From Stigonema ocellatum SAG 48.90 = DSM 106950 (GTDB lineage Bacteria > Cyanobacteriota > Cyanobacteriia > Cyanobacteriales > Nostocaceae), in contig JADQBA010000088.1 in the NCBI GenBank assembly GCA_016903675.1, forward strand, positions 1 to 38,542: 38,542 nt of DNA, read 5' to 3'. Positions 15,666-27,800 of the stretch are shown here, piece by piece. The notes below the pieces were generated by a model. It was not told the origin of the DNA and searched no databases. It saw nothing but the letters and a program-made list of their open reading frames with translations. The position numbers and the translations under genes were made by a program. Position 1 is the first letter of the stretch. Every line of letters begins with the position of its first letter.

Positions 15666-18600
15666 CAATCCAGAATTACCACTATCATTTGCCCAAAATA
15701 GACTATGGTTTTTAGATCAGTTACAGCCAAACAGTGCTTTATACAACATACCCATAGCTTTGCGTCTAGTAGGAACTCTCAATCGAGCAGCCTTAGAACA
15801 AAGCTTAGAAGAAATTATTGAACGCCACGAAGCGTTACGCACCAACTTCCTCACAGTTGATGGACAAGCAACTCAAATCATTCAAACAGAAATAAATTGG
15901 GCAGTATCAGTTGTTGACTTGAAGCATTTATCTACAACCGAACAAGAAACAGCTTCTAAGCTTTTAGCACAACAACAAGCTATTCAACCCTTTGACCTGT
16001 CAAGTTCCGCCCTAATCAGAGCGACATTAGTCGTGCTGTCGGAGACAGAACACGTGTTGAATGTGTGTATGCACCATATTGTCAGTGATGGCTGGTCAAT
16101 GGGTGTGTTTGTTCAAGAACTGATAGCATTGTACAATGCTTATTCTCAAAGTGAGCCGTCACCCTTAGAGCCACTGCCAATTCAGTACGCAGATTTCGCA
16201 ATTTGGCAAAGAGAGTGGTTAGTCGGGGATGTACTGCAAAGCCAATTGAGTTACTGGAAACAACAACTAGCAGATGCACCAGCCCTCTTAGTGCTACTCA
16301 CAGATCGACCTAGACCATCTGTGAAAACTTACAACGGGGCAAATCAAGGGTTTGCACTTTCACTTGCTCTCACTGGTAAACTGACAAAACTGAGCCAGGA
16401 GCAAGGGGTGACATTATTCATGACACTGTTGGCAGCATTTGATACCCTACTTTATCGCTACACAGAACAATCAGACATTGTGGTAGGGACACCAATTGCT
16501 AACCGCAATCAGAGTGAACTAGAAGGGTTGATTGGCTTTTTTGTCAACACTTTAGTGATGCGTACCAACTTGGCTGGCAACCCCAGTTTTAACGAATTAC
16601 TGGGTCGTGTTCAGTCCATGGCAATGGATGCCTATGTTCATCAGGACTTACCTTTTGAAATGCTAGTAGAGGCATTGCAGCCACAACGAGACCTGAGCCA
16701 TACACCACTGTTCCAGGTGATGTTTACCCTTCAAAATGCTCCTAACTCTCAAGTAGAGTTGACTGGATTAACTGTCAGTTCATTGCCAATAGAAAGTGCA
16801 ACTGCAAAGTTTGATCTTACCTTAGCAATGGAGAACACGAATTCTGGACTGGTGGGTGTGTGGGAGTACAACACTGATTTGTTTGATAGCAGCACTATCG
16901 AGCGCATGGCGGGTCATTTTGTGACACTGCTAGAAGCAATTGTGGCGAATCCCGAAGATCGAATTTCCCAGTTGCCAATGTTAACAGACCTTGAGCAACG
17001 ACAGTTACTTGTAGAGTGGAATGATACTCAGGCAGATTATCCCCAAGAAAAGTGTATCCATCAGTTATTTGAAGAGCAGGTTGAGCGTACCCCAAATGCC
17101 GTGGCAGTGGTATTTGAAAATCAACAACTTACCTATAGTCAGTTGAATTGTCGTGCTAACCAATTAGCCCATTACTTGCGCTCATTGGGAGTGTCCTGTG
17201 ATGTGCTGGTGGGTATTTGTGTGGAGCGCTCTTTAGAAATGCTCGTAGGAATACTTGGTATTCTCAAGGCAGGTGGCGCTTACGTACCACTTGACCCAGA
17301 GTATCCCCAAGAGCGCTTAAGCTTCATGTTAGAAGATGCTCAACTTTCAGTGTTGCTGAGTCAACAGCATCTAGTTGAGAAACTACCTTCGCATCAGGCG
17401 CGTGTCGTCGTAATAGACAGCGAGTGGGAAAAAATTGCGCAAAATAGCGAGTCAAACCCTCTAAATGGGGCAATACCCAGTACAAGAGCATACGTCATCT
17501 ACACATCTGGTTCCACAGGTCAGCCCAAAGGCGTTTTAGTCAACCATTCAAATGTAGTTCGTCTGTTTGCAGCCACAGAACCTTGGTATCAGTTCAACTC
17601 TCAAGACGTGTGGACATTATTCCACTCTTATGCATTCGACTTCTCAGTATGGGAAATTTGGGGTGCATTGCTTTATGGTGGAAGACTGGTCGTAGTACCC
17701 TACCTGGTCACGCGATCGCCCGAATCCTTCTTGGCGTTATTATGTCAAGAGAAAGTAACAATTCTCAATCAAACACCTTCAGCCTTCCGCCAGTTAATTC
17801 AAGCAGAACAGTCAATAGCAACTGCTAGTGATTTGAAGTTACGCCTGGTAATTTTCGGTGGAGAAGCCTTGGAAGTTAAGAGTTTGCAGCCTTGGTTTGA
17901 CCGTCACGGCGACCAGCAACCTCAGTTGGTGAATATGTACGGGATCACAGAAACTACTGTACACGTCACCTATCGTCCATTGAGCAAAGCCGATTTAAAT
18001 GGCACCGCAAGTGTCATTGGTCGTCCCATTCCCGACTTACAGGTATATGTGCTAGATCAGCATTTACAGCCAGTGCCCATTGGAATTCCTGGTGAGATGT
18101 ACGTTGGTGGTGCAGGGGTAACTCGTGGCTATCTCAATCGCCCCGAACTCACAGCACAACGGTTTATATGTAACTCCTTTAATAATTCAAAATTATATAA
18201 AACAGGTGACTTAGCCCGTTATTTGCCCAATGGCGAGTTAGAGTATTTAGGGCGAATTGACCAGCAAGTGAAGATTCGCGGCTTCCGCATTGAGTTGGGC
18301 GAAATTGAAGCATTACTGGCCCAACACCCAGCTATGAGGGAGAGCGTTGTGATAGTTCGGGAAGATAAACTGAACGACAAACGTCTAGTGGCTTACGTAG
18401 TACCTTATGTGGAACAATCTCCGACAACAGCAGAACTACGTCGCTTTCTCAAACAAAAGCTCCCAGATTACATGGTACCAAGTGCTTTTGTACAGTTAGA
18501 AGCTCTACCACTGACGGCAAACGGTAAGTTAGACCGTCGTGCGTTGCCTGCACCTGATAGCGCCAGACCAGAACTAGAAGATGTTTTTGTCGCTCCTAGC

Positions 18601-18828
18601 ACTCCAGAAGAAAAAATATTAGCCGCCATCTGGACTAAGGTTCTTGGTGTTAATCAGGTGGGTATTAATGATAACTTCTTTGCTTTAGGTGGGGATTCTA
18701 TCCGTAGCATTCAAGTGCTGTCTCTTGCCAAAAAACAAGGTTTGAGTTTCTCTGTGCAGCAGCTATTCCAACATCAAAACATTCACGAGCTCGTCCAAGA
18801 ACTGAAAACCCAAGAGCATGAAATCACA
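15655..18828 (+). other. Module 4: C-A(Thr)-T with GGDSI carrier
   Basis: C4 has HHIVSDG (from residue 140). The A4 code is again DFWNIGMVHK. A3 and A4 are almost identical across the binding pocket. The carrier motif is LGGDSI (S1015), a form usually found before epimerisation or dual-function C domains. This residue occupies the position before Ahp, which faces the protease S1 pocket in this family. Confidence 0.85.
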
Positions 18829-21800
18829 AACGTAGAATTAACACAACCATTCAGTCTGATTTCGACCGCAGACAAACAACAGTTACCAGATGGTGTAGAG
18901 GATGCCTATCCCCTGGCGATGTTGCAAATGGGAATGCTCTTCCACAGTGAGTACAGCAAAGATAGTGCCATCTATCACGACATTTTCAGCTTCCATCTCA
19001 AAACCCCTCTGGATGTGCAACTTTTGCAGGTCGCCCTGCAAGATTTGGTCAATCATCACGCTGTACTGCGGACTTCGTTTGAGCTAAGTAACTTCAGTAT
19101 TCCGTTGCAACTGGTTCATCAGCAAGTTGAGATTCCCTTGCAAGTGGAGGATTGGTGTCGTTTGAATCATGCTGAGCAAGAAGATGCCTTAACTGCTTGG
19201 TTTGAAGCCGAAAAGAAACGGCATTTTGATTGGACTCATCCTCCCTTAGTACGTTTCTTTGTTCATCGTCGGACACAGGAGACATTTAATCTGGCTTTGA
19301 GCTTCCACCATGTCATTCTTGATGGCTGGAGTGTTGCTTCAATGATCAGTGAGTTACTTAAACGTTACTTATCGCTTTTGAGCGCTCAAGTTGATTATGT
19401 ATGGCCACCATTAAGTATCGCGTTCCGAGATTTTGTAGCTTTGGAGCAACAAGCACTAGCCTCACTGGAGTGTCAAGGCTACTGGAGTGAAAAGTTAAAT
19501 GACAGTACTTTTACCAAGTTGCCTCGCTGGTCTTCTGTGTCAACAAACACCGAGGTTCAAGAACTTGGCGTAAAAGATGTAACTTTAACACCTGAAATTT
19601 GTGCAGGGTTGAAACAACTAGCTCAGTCCGCAGAAGTTCCACTTAAGAGTGTGTTGTTAGCTGCTCATTTACGAGTGTTAAATCTGTTGGGTGGTGAGTC
19701 AGATGTACTAACGGGTTTAATAGCTAACGGACGACCAGAACAAAGCGATGGTGAGCGAGTCCTAGGATTATTCCTGAATACTTTACCATTTCGCGTGCAA
19801 TTGTCTGGAGGTACTTGGATAGACTTGGTGCGGCAAGTGTTTGCCGCAGAACGAGAATTTTTGCCACACCGTCGCTATCCACTGGCCCAAATCCAGAGGA
19901 GTTTGGGTGGTGAGCCGCTGTTTGAGACGGCGTTTAATTTCGTGCATTTCCATGTCTACCAACAGGTGCAGGAACTCGATAATTTGCAGATACTGGGTGG
20001 AAAGTTTTTTGAAGAAACTAACTTCACTTTTACCGCTCAATTCGGCGTGAATCCAATCTCGTCAGAGATAGGATTAACACTTGACTACGATACTTTAAAG
20101 TTATGCCCTGAACAAATTAACAGGATTGGTGAATACTACCTCAAGGCTCTGGTGGCAATGGTGAGCCAGCCACAAGAACGCTACGAATTGCACTCTCTTC
20201 TTTCTGTAGAAGAGGAGCAGCAGTTATTAGTTGAGTGGAACGAAACTGGGGCGGATTATCCCGAAGATAAGTGTATCCATCAGTTATTTGAAGAGCAGGT
20301 AGAACGTAGCCCAAATGCAGTGGCAGTGGTGTTTGAAAATGAACAATTAACTTATCAACAGTTGAACACCCAAGCTAATCAATTAGCACACTACCTACAA
20401 TCTCTTGGTGTGGGGCCAGAGGTTTTAGTGGGGATTTATCTGGAGCGATCGCTATCGATCATCGTAGCATTGTTAGCCGTCCTGAAAGCCGGTGGTGCTT
20501 ATGTCCCCCTAGACCCTGATTATCCCCAGCAGCGTTTAGCTCACATATCACAAGACTCACAAGTTGCCTTGCTGATCACACAGCAAACATTGCTCAATTC
20601 TTTGCCAGTGCAAGGGGTAAAAGTCATCTTCTTAGACTCTGAGTCTGGGGTGCTGACGAATCAAAGTCAAGAAAATCCGGTAAGTGAGGTAAAACCAGAA
20701 AACTTAGCTTGTCTATTGTATACTTCTGGATCAACCGGAAAACCCAAAGGAGTGATGCTTGCTCACGAGGCATTGGTGAACCATAGCAGTGCAATTAGTG
20801 AAGTTTTTGGTCTAACTAGCGCAGATCGTGTCTTGCAGTTTGCGTCCTTCGGCTTTGACGTTGCGGCTGAAGAAATCTTCCCCACGTGGTTGAAAGGCGC
20901 AACTGTGGTATTAAGACCCGCTCAAATGTTCCCTGACTTTGCCAGTTTTGCCCAATTTATTGCACAACAAAGACTGAGTGTCTTGAATATCACCCCAGCC
21001 TATTGGCATGAATGGGCGGTGGCGGTATCTAAATCTGATGCAACTGTGCCGCCAAGTCTACGCTTAGTAGCTGTGGGTGGGGATGCAGTTCTACCGGAAA
21101 CAGTGACAATATGGCAGCAATGGGTTGGATCTCGCGTCAATTGTCTGAATGTCTACGGTCCCACCGAAGCCTCTGTAACAGCGATAGTCCATGATCTGCT
21201 CAACCCCAAACTAGAAAAAACCAATTCTGTGCTGATTGGTCGTCCCATTGCCAATACGCAAGCCTACATCCTTGATCGTCATCTCCAACCAGTACCCATT
21301 GGAGTCGTAGGCGAACTACACATAGGTGGTGTTCGTTTAGCACGAGGTTATCTCAACCGCCCAGAATTGACACAAGAGAAATTCATCCGCAACCCCTTCC
21401 AAAGAGGCACTTGTGCAGGGGGGCAGGGGGGCAGAGGGGAAGAACGTCTCTATAAGACAGGGGATTTAGCGCGTTATTTACCAGATGGTAACATTGAGTG
21501 CTTCGGACGCATCGACAATCAGGTAAAAATCCGTGGGTTCCGCATCGAGTTGGGAGAAATTGAAGCTGTACTGAACCAACAGGTTAATGTGCAAACATCT
21601 TGTGTTATCGTCCGCGAAGATACAACCGGGAATAAGCACTTAGTCGCCTACGTGGTACCGTATAATAAACAGATACCCACGATGAGCGAACTGCGTCAGT
21701 ACCTCTCTAGTCATCTGCCTCTTTACATGGTGCCCCAGGCTTTCGTCATCCTGGAGTCCCTACCGCTAACACCAAATCGCAAAGTAGACCGCCGTGCCCT

Positions 21801-24800
21801 ACCAGCACCGGATTTATACAGCGATCGCACAGACAAATATGTCGCCCCACGCACCCCCACAGAAGAAATGCTGGCACAAATTTGGGCACAAGTCCTGAAA
21901 CTAGATCTCGTCGGCATTCATGATAACTTCTTTGAAATTGGGGGACACTCGCTGCTAGCAACGCAACTCGTTTCACGCATCCGCAATATTTTCCAAATAG
22001 AACTACCCTTGCGGAGCCTATTTGCAGCAGCGACAGTTGCCCAATTAGCGCATCTTATTGGGCAGTTGCAGCAACAAAACTTAGAACTGACCTCCCCGCC
22101 CATCTTACCAAGGGCAGAGAATGCAGAATTATCACTGTCATTTGCCCAACAGCGTTTATGGTTTTTAGACCAGTTAAAGCCAAATAGTGCCTTATATAAC
22201 ATACCCATAGCTTTGCGTCTAGTAGGAACCCTCGAAGTTGAAGCCCTAGAACAAAGCTTAGAAGAAATTATTCATCGCCATGAAGCGTTACGCACCAACT
22301 TCATCACAGTTGATGGAAAACCGAATCAAATCATTCAAACAGCAACGAATTGGACACTATCAGTCATTGAATTGCAACATCTGCCAACAAGCGAGCAAGA
22401 AATAGCTTCACAGCAATTGGCAATTACACAAGCTATTCAACCCTTTGACCTGTCAAGTTCCGCCCTACTCAGAGCGACATTAGTAGTGCTGCACAAGACA
22501 GAACACATATTGTTAATTTGTATGCATCACATTGTTAGTGATGAATGGTCAATGGGTGTGTTTATCCAAGAACTGGCAGCGTTGTACAATGCTTATTCTC
22601 AAGGTCAGCTTTCACCATTAGCGCCACTACCGATTCAGTACGCCGACTTTGCATTGTGGCAAAGACAGTGGTTACAAGGGGATACACTGCAAAGCCAACT
22701 GTCCTATTGGCAAAAACAACTGGCAAATGCACCAGCCCTCTTAGTGCTTCCCACTGACCGACCAAGACCTCCGGTGCAAACATTCGTTGGCGCGTATCAA
22801 GAGTTTGCCCTTTCTCTGGAATTAACTCAAGGGTTAATGCAACTGAGTCAGCAGCAAGGGGTGACGTTGTTCATGACGCTGTTGGCAGGGTTTGATACAT
22901 TACTTTATCGCTACACAGGCGTGGCAGATATTTTGGTGGGGACACCAATTGCTAACCGCAATCGCAGTGAGATAGAAGGGTTAATTGGCTTTTTTGTCAA
23001 TACTTTAGTTCTACGAACAGACTTATCAGAAAATCCCAGTTTCTCTGAGTTACTCACTCGTGTTCGGTCCATGGCTCTAGGAGCCTACGCTCATCAGGAC
23101 TTGCCCTTTGAAATGCTAGTAGAAGCATTACAGCCCCAACGAGACCTCAGCCATACACCTCTGTTCCAGGTGACGTTTTTATTCCAGAATGCGCCCATGT
23201 CTCCAGTAGAGTTGACTGGGTTAACTGTTAGTCCATTGGTGCTAGAAAGCACAACTGCTAAGTTTGATCTTACCTTAGCAATGGAGAACACGAATTCTGG
23301 ACTGGTGGGTGTGTGGGAGTACAACACTGACTTGTTCGATAGTAGCACTATTGAGCGAATGGCGGGTCATTTTCATACCCTGTTGGAAGCAATTGTGGCT
23401 AATCCTAAAGAGCGGATTTCTCAATTGCCAATGTTAACAGAAGTTGAGCGGCAACAATTATTAATTGAGTGGAATGATACTCAGCTAAACTATCCCCAGG
23501 ATAAATGTATTCATCAGTTGTTTGAAGAACAGGTTCAGCGCAACCCTGATGCTGTGGCGGTGGTGTTTGAAAATCAACAACTGACCTACACACAGTTGAA
23601 TAGTCGCGCTAACCAGTTGGCGCACTACTTGCGGTCAATGGGAGTGGGAGCAGATGTACTGGTGGGGTTGTGTGTGGAGCGATCGCTCTTTACGCTTGTG
23701 GGACTACTTGGCATTCTCAAAGCAGGTGGGGCTTATGTGCCTCTCGACCCGGAGTATCCCCAAGAACGCTTACAATTTATGCTCGAAGATGCGGCTGTGT
23801 CGGTGCTACTGACCCAACAGTCACTCCAAGAGAGACTACCTGAGCATCAAGCGCAGCTTGTCTGTTTAGATGAGATATGGGAAGAAATTGTCCAAAATAA
23901 TCCAGATAACCCTACGAGAGTCGTGACGGCTTTTCATCTGGCTAATGTAATTTACACGAGCGGCTCCACAGGCTTCCCCAAGGGTGTGATGGTTGAGCAT
24001 ACTGGACTTTTTAACTTAGCTCAAGCTCAGATTCAAACTTTTGATTTGCATTCTGATAGTCGCATTCTCCAGTTTGCCTCCCTCAGTTTTGATGCTTCTA
24101 TCTGGGAAGTCATCATGGCTGTGGGATCAGGGGCAACACTTTACTTAGGAACAAAAGACTCTTTACTCCCTGGTACGCCGTTAATTCAGCTATTAATCGA
24201 TAGCTGCATTACCCATATCACCCTACCACCATCGGCACTGGCCGTTCTGCCTGCTGAAAAACTCCCGGCGTTGCAAACAATAATTGTCGCAGGAGAAGCG
24301 TGTTCTGCTGAACTCATCAGACAATGGTCTGCTGGTAGAAACTTCTTCAACGCTTATGGACCAACAGAAGCTAGCGTCTGTGCCACAATCGCAAAATGCA
24401 CTGATGGTGATCAGAAAATCTCCATTGGCCGCCCAATAGCCAACACACAAATCTACATCTTAGACTCGCACTTACAACAAGTACCCGTGGGAGTGCCAGG
24501 AGAATTGCACATTGGTGGTGCGGGGTTAGCACGCGGCTACTTCAACCGCCCTGAATTGACACAAGAGAAATTCATCCCCAATCCCTTTGACAATTCAAAA
24601 TTATATAAAACAGGGGACTTAGCACGCTATTTACCTGACGGTAATATAGAATACTTAGGACGCATCGACAATCAGGTCAAGGTGCGGGGCTTTCGCATGG
24701 AGTTGGGCGAGATAGAGGCAGTTCTTCGCCAATACCCCCATGTGCAGGCATCTGTTGTCATCGTCCGCGAAGACATTCCAGGTGATAAACGCCTAGTTGC

Positions 24801-27800
24801 CTACATCGTGCCGCAAACAGAGGTGATACCGACAATCAGCGAACTGCGTCAATTCCTGAAAGCCAAACTGCCAGACTACATGGTACCCAATAGTTTCGTC
24901 ATCCTGGAGTCACTACCGCTAACACCAAACGGCAAAGTAGACCGCCGCGCCCTAAGAGCACCTGATTCCCACAGCGAACTAACAGATAACTTTATCGCAC
25001 CCAGCAACCCCATCGAGGAAACACTAGCGCTCATTTGGGCACAAGTTCTGAAAGTAGAGCTTGTAGGTATTCATGATAATTTCTTTGAACTAGGGGGACA
25101 TTCCTTGCTAGCAACCCAGGTAATTTCTCGCTTGCAGGAAGCATTTGGTACTTCGTTGCCGTTACGCTATATCTTTGAATCACCGACAGTCGCCCAGTTA
25201 AGTGAAGTGATCGCTTCTCAACTTGAAACTGGTTTGAGCTTGACGGTGCCTTTGATCGCACCCGTGTCTAGAGACAGAGACATACCTCTATCTTGGGCGC
25301 AGGAGCGGCTATGGTTTGTGAATCAGTTGGAAGGTGAAAGTGGTGCCTACACAATAGATTTGACCATGCGTCTGGTGGGGAATCTCAATGTCAAAGCTTT
25401 GGAACAAGCGTTTGGTTCGATAGTGCAGCGCCATGAAGTTCTGCGGACTCAGTTTGAGATCAAGGATAACTTGCCAGTACAGGCGATCGCTCCCAATATA
25501 ACCATCACGTTACCAGTGGTAGATCTACAGAATCTACCAGACCCGTGGAAACAAGTAGAGCAACTGGTAAAAGAAGAAGCCTGCAAACCATTCGATCTGG
25601 CTAATGGTCCTGTGCTGCGAGTCAGGCTTTGGCAAGTTGCTCCAGACGAATACGTACTCCTGTTAGCAATTCACCATATTGCTGCTGATGGTTGGTCGAT
25701 GGGCGTTTTGAGCGATGAACTGTCAGCCTATTACCGAAGCTTTTTAACGGGTAGTTCTGTGGAATTACCAGAGTTATCTGTGCAGTATGCCGACTTCGCT
25801 GTATGGCAGCGTCAGTGGCTCACGAATCAGGTATTGGAGCGTCAGTTAAGCTACTGGAAGCAACAGTTAACAGGAGCGCCACCTCTGTTAGAATTACCCA
25901 CAGACCGCCCCCGCCCAGCTATACAGAGTTTTCGGGGAGGTACAGAGCGACTTCAACTAGATAGCCAGCTAACGCAGCAACTGAAAAAGCTCTCTCAAGA
26001 GTCTGGAAGCACTCTGTTTATGACGCTACTGGCGGGTTTTGTCGTGTTACTGTCTCGCTACAGTGGACAAAGGGATCTTGTGGTTGCCTCACCGATCGCA
26101 AATCGCAACCGCCAAGAAATAGAAACATTAATTGGATTTTTTGTCAATACTCTGGCAGTGAGATTCGATTTATCCCAAGAACCGACCTTTGACGCTTTCC
26201 TGGCCCAGGTGCGAAAAGTTACCCAAAACGCCTACGATCATCAGGATTTGCCCTTTGAGATGTTAGTGGAAGAGTTGCATGTGGAGCGGAACTTGGATCG
26301 CAACCCACTAGTGCAGGTGATGTTTGCCCTCCAGAATGCTCCCAGCGCCCCTTGGGATTTGCCTGGTTTAAGGGTTGAAGGGATGGCTTCGGGGCTTGAC
26401 TCAGTTCGGGTTGACCTAGAAGTTTATCTGTGGGATGCGCCATTCGGTCTTGGAGGTTTTTGCTCGTACAACAGGGATTTGTTTGATGGCGCAACTATTG
26501 CCCGCATGATGGAACATTTCAAGACGTTGTTAGGGGCAATTGTTGACAATCCACAGCAATCGGTAGCTTTACTACCCTTGCTCACCCAGAGCGATCGCCA
26601 TCAACTATTAGTGGAGTGGAACGATACTCAAGCAGACTATCCCCAGGATAGATGTATTCATCAGTTATTTGAGGAACAGGTTCAGCGTACCCCAAATGCA
26701 GTAGCAGTTGTCTTTGAAAATCAACAACTGACTTACCAGCAGTTGAATTGTCATGCTAACCAGTTGGCGCACTACTTGCGGTCAATGGGAGTGGGAGCAG
26801 ATGTACTAGTTGGGTTATGTGTGGAGCGATCGCTGTTCATGGTGATGGGACTTTTAGGGATTCTCAAGGCGGGTGGTGCTTATGTGCCGCTTGACCCTGA
26901 TTATCCCCAAGACCGTCTGAGCTTGATGTTAGAAGACAGTCAAGTTTCGTTACTACTGACCCAACAGCACTTAGTTGATAAACTACCTTCGCATCAGGCA
27001 AAACTAGTTTGCTTAGATGAAGTCTGGGAACAAATTCTCGAAAACAACCAGGATAACCCTAGCAATGGAGTGACGGCTTTTAATCTAGCGAATGTGATTT
27101 ACACATCAGGATCTACAGGTAAACCCAAAGGGGTGATGGTTGAGCATACCGGATTGTGCAACCTAGCTCAAGCTCAGATTCAGGCTTTTGGCTTGCATTC
27201 TCAGAGTCGCGTTCTCCAGTTTGCCTCCTTCAGTTTTGATGCTTGTATCTCCGAAATCTTGATGGCATTGGGATCAGGGGCAACACTTTATGTGGGAACT
27301 AAAGACGCTCTGATGCCTGGGATGCCTTTAATTGAGCGATTACGGGATTATGCCATTACCCATATCACTCTACCACCGTCGGCATTAGCTGTTCTGCCTG
27401 TGGTCGAACTGACTACCCTGCAAACTATTATTGTGGCGGGAGAAGCCTGTTCTGCTGAACTTGTCAAACAATGGTCTGTTGGGCGCAATTTCTTTAATGC
27501 TTATGGGCCGACAGAAGCAAGCGTCTGTGCAACTGTGGCAAAATGCACGCCTTTGGACCAGAAAATAACCATTGGTCGCCCCATTGCCAACGTCCAAGTT
27601 CACATTTTAGACTCCTACTTACAGCCTGTGCCCATTGGTGTACCAGGAGAGTTACACATCGGTGGCGTAGGGGTAGCCCGAGGCTATCTCAATCGACCAG
27701 AGTTAACCCAAGAGAAATTTATCCCCAATCCCTTTGGCTCATCAAAATTGTATAAAACGGGGGATTTAGCTCGTTATTTAGCGGATGGGACGATTGAATA

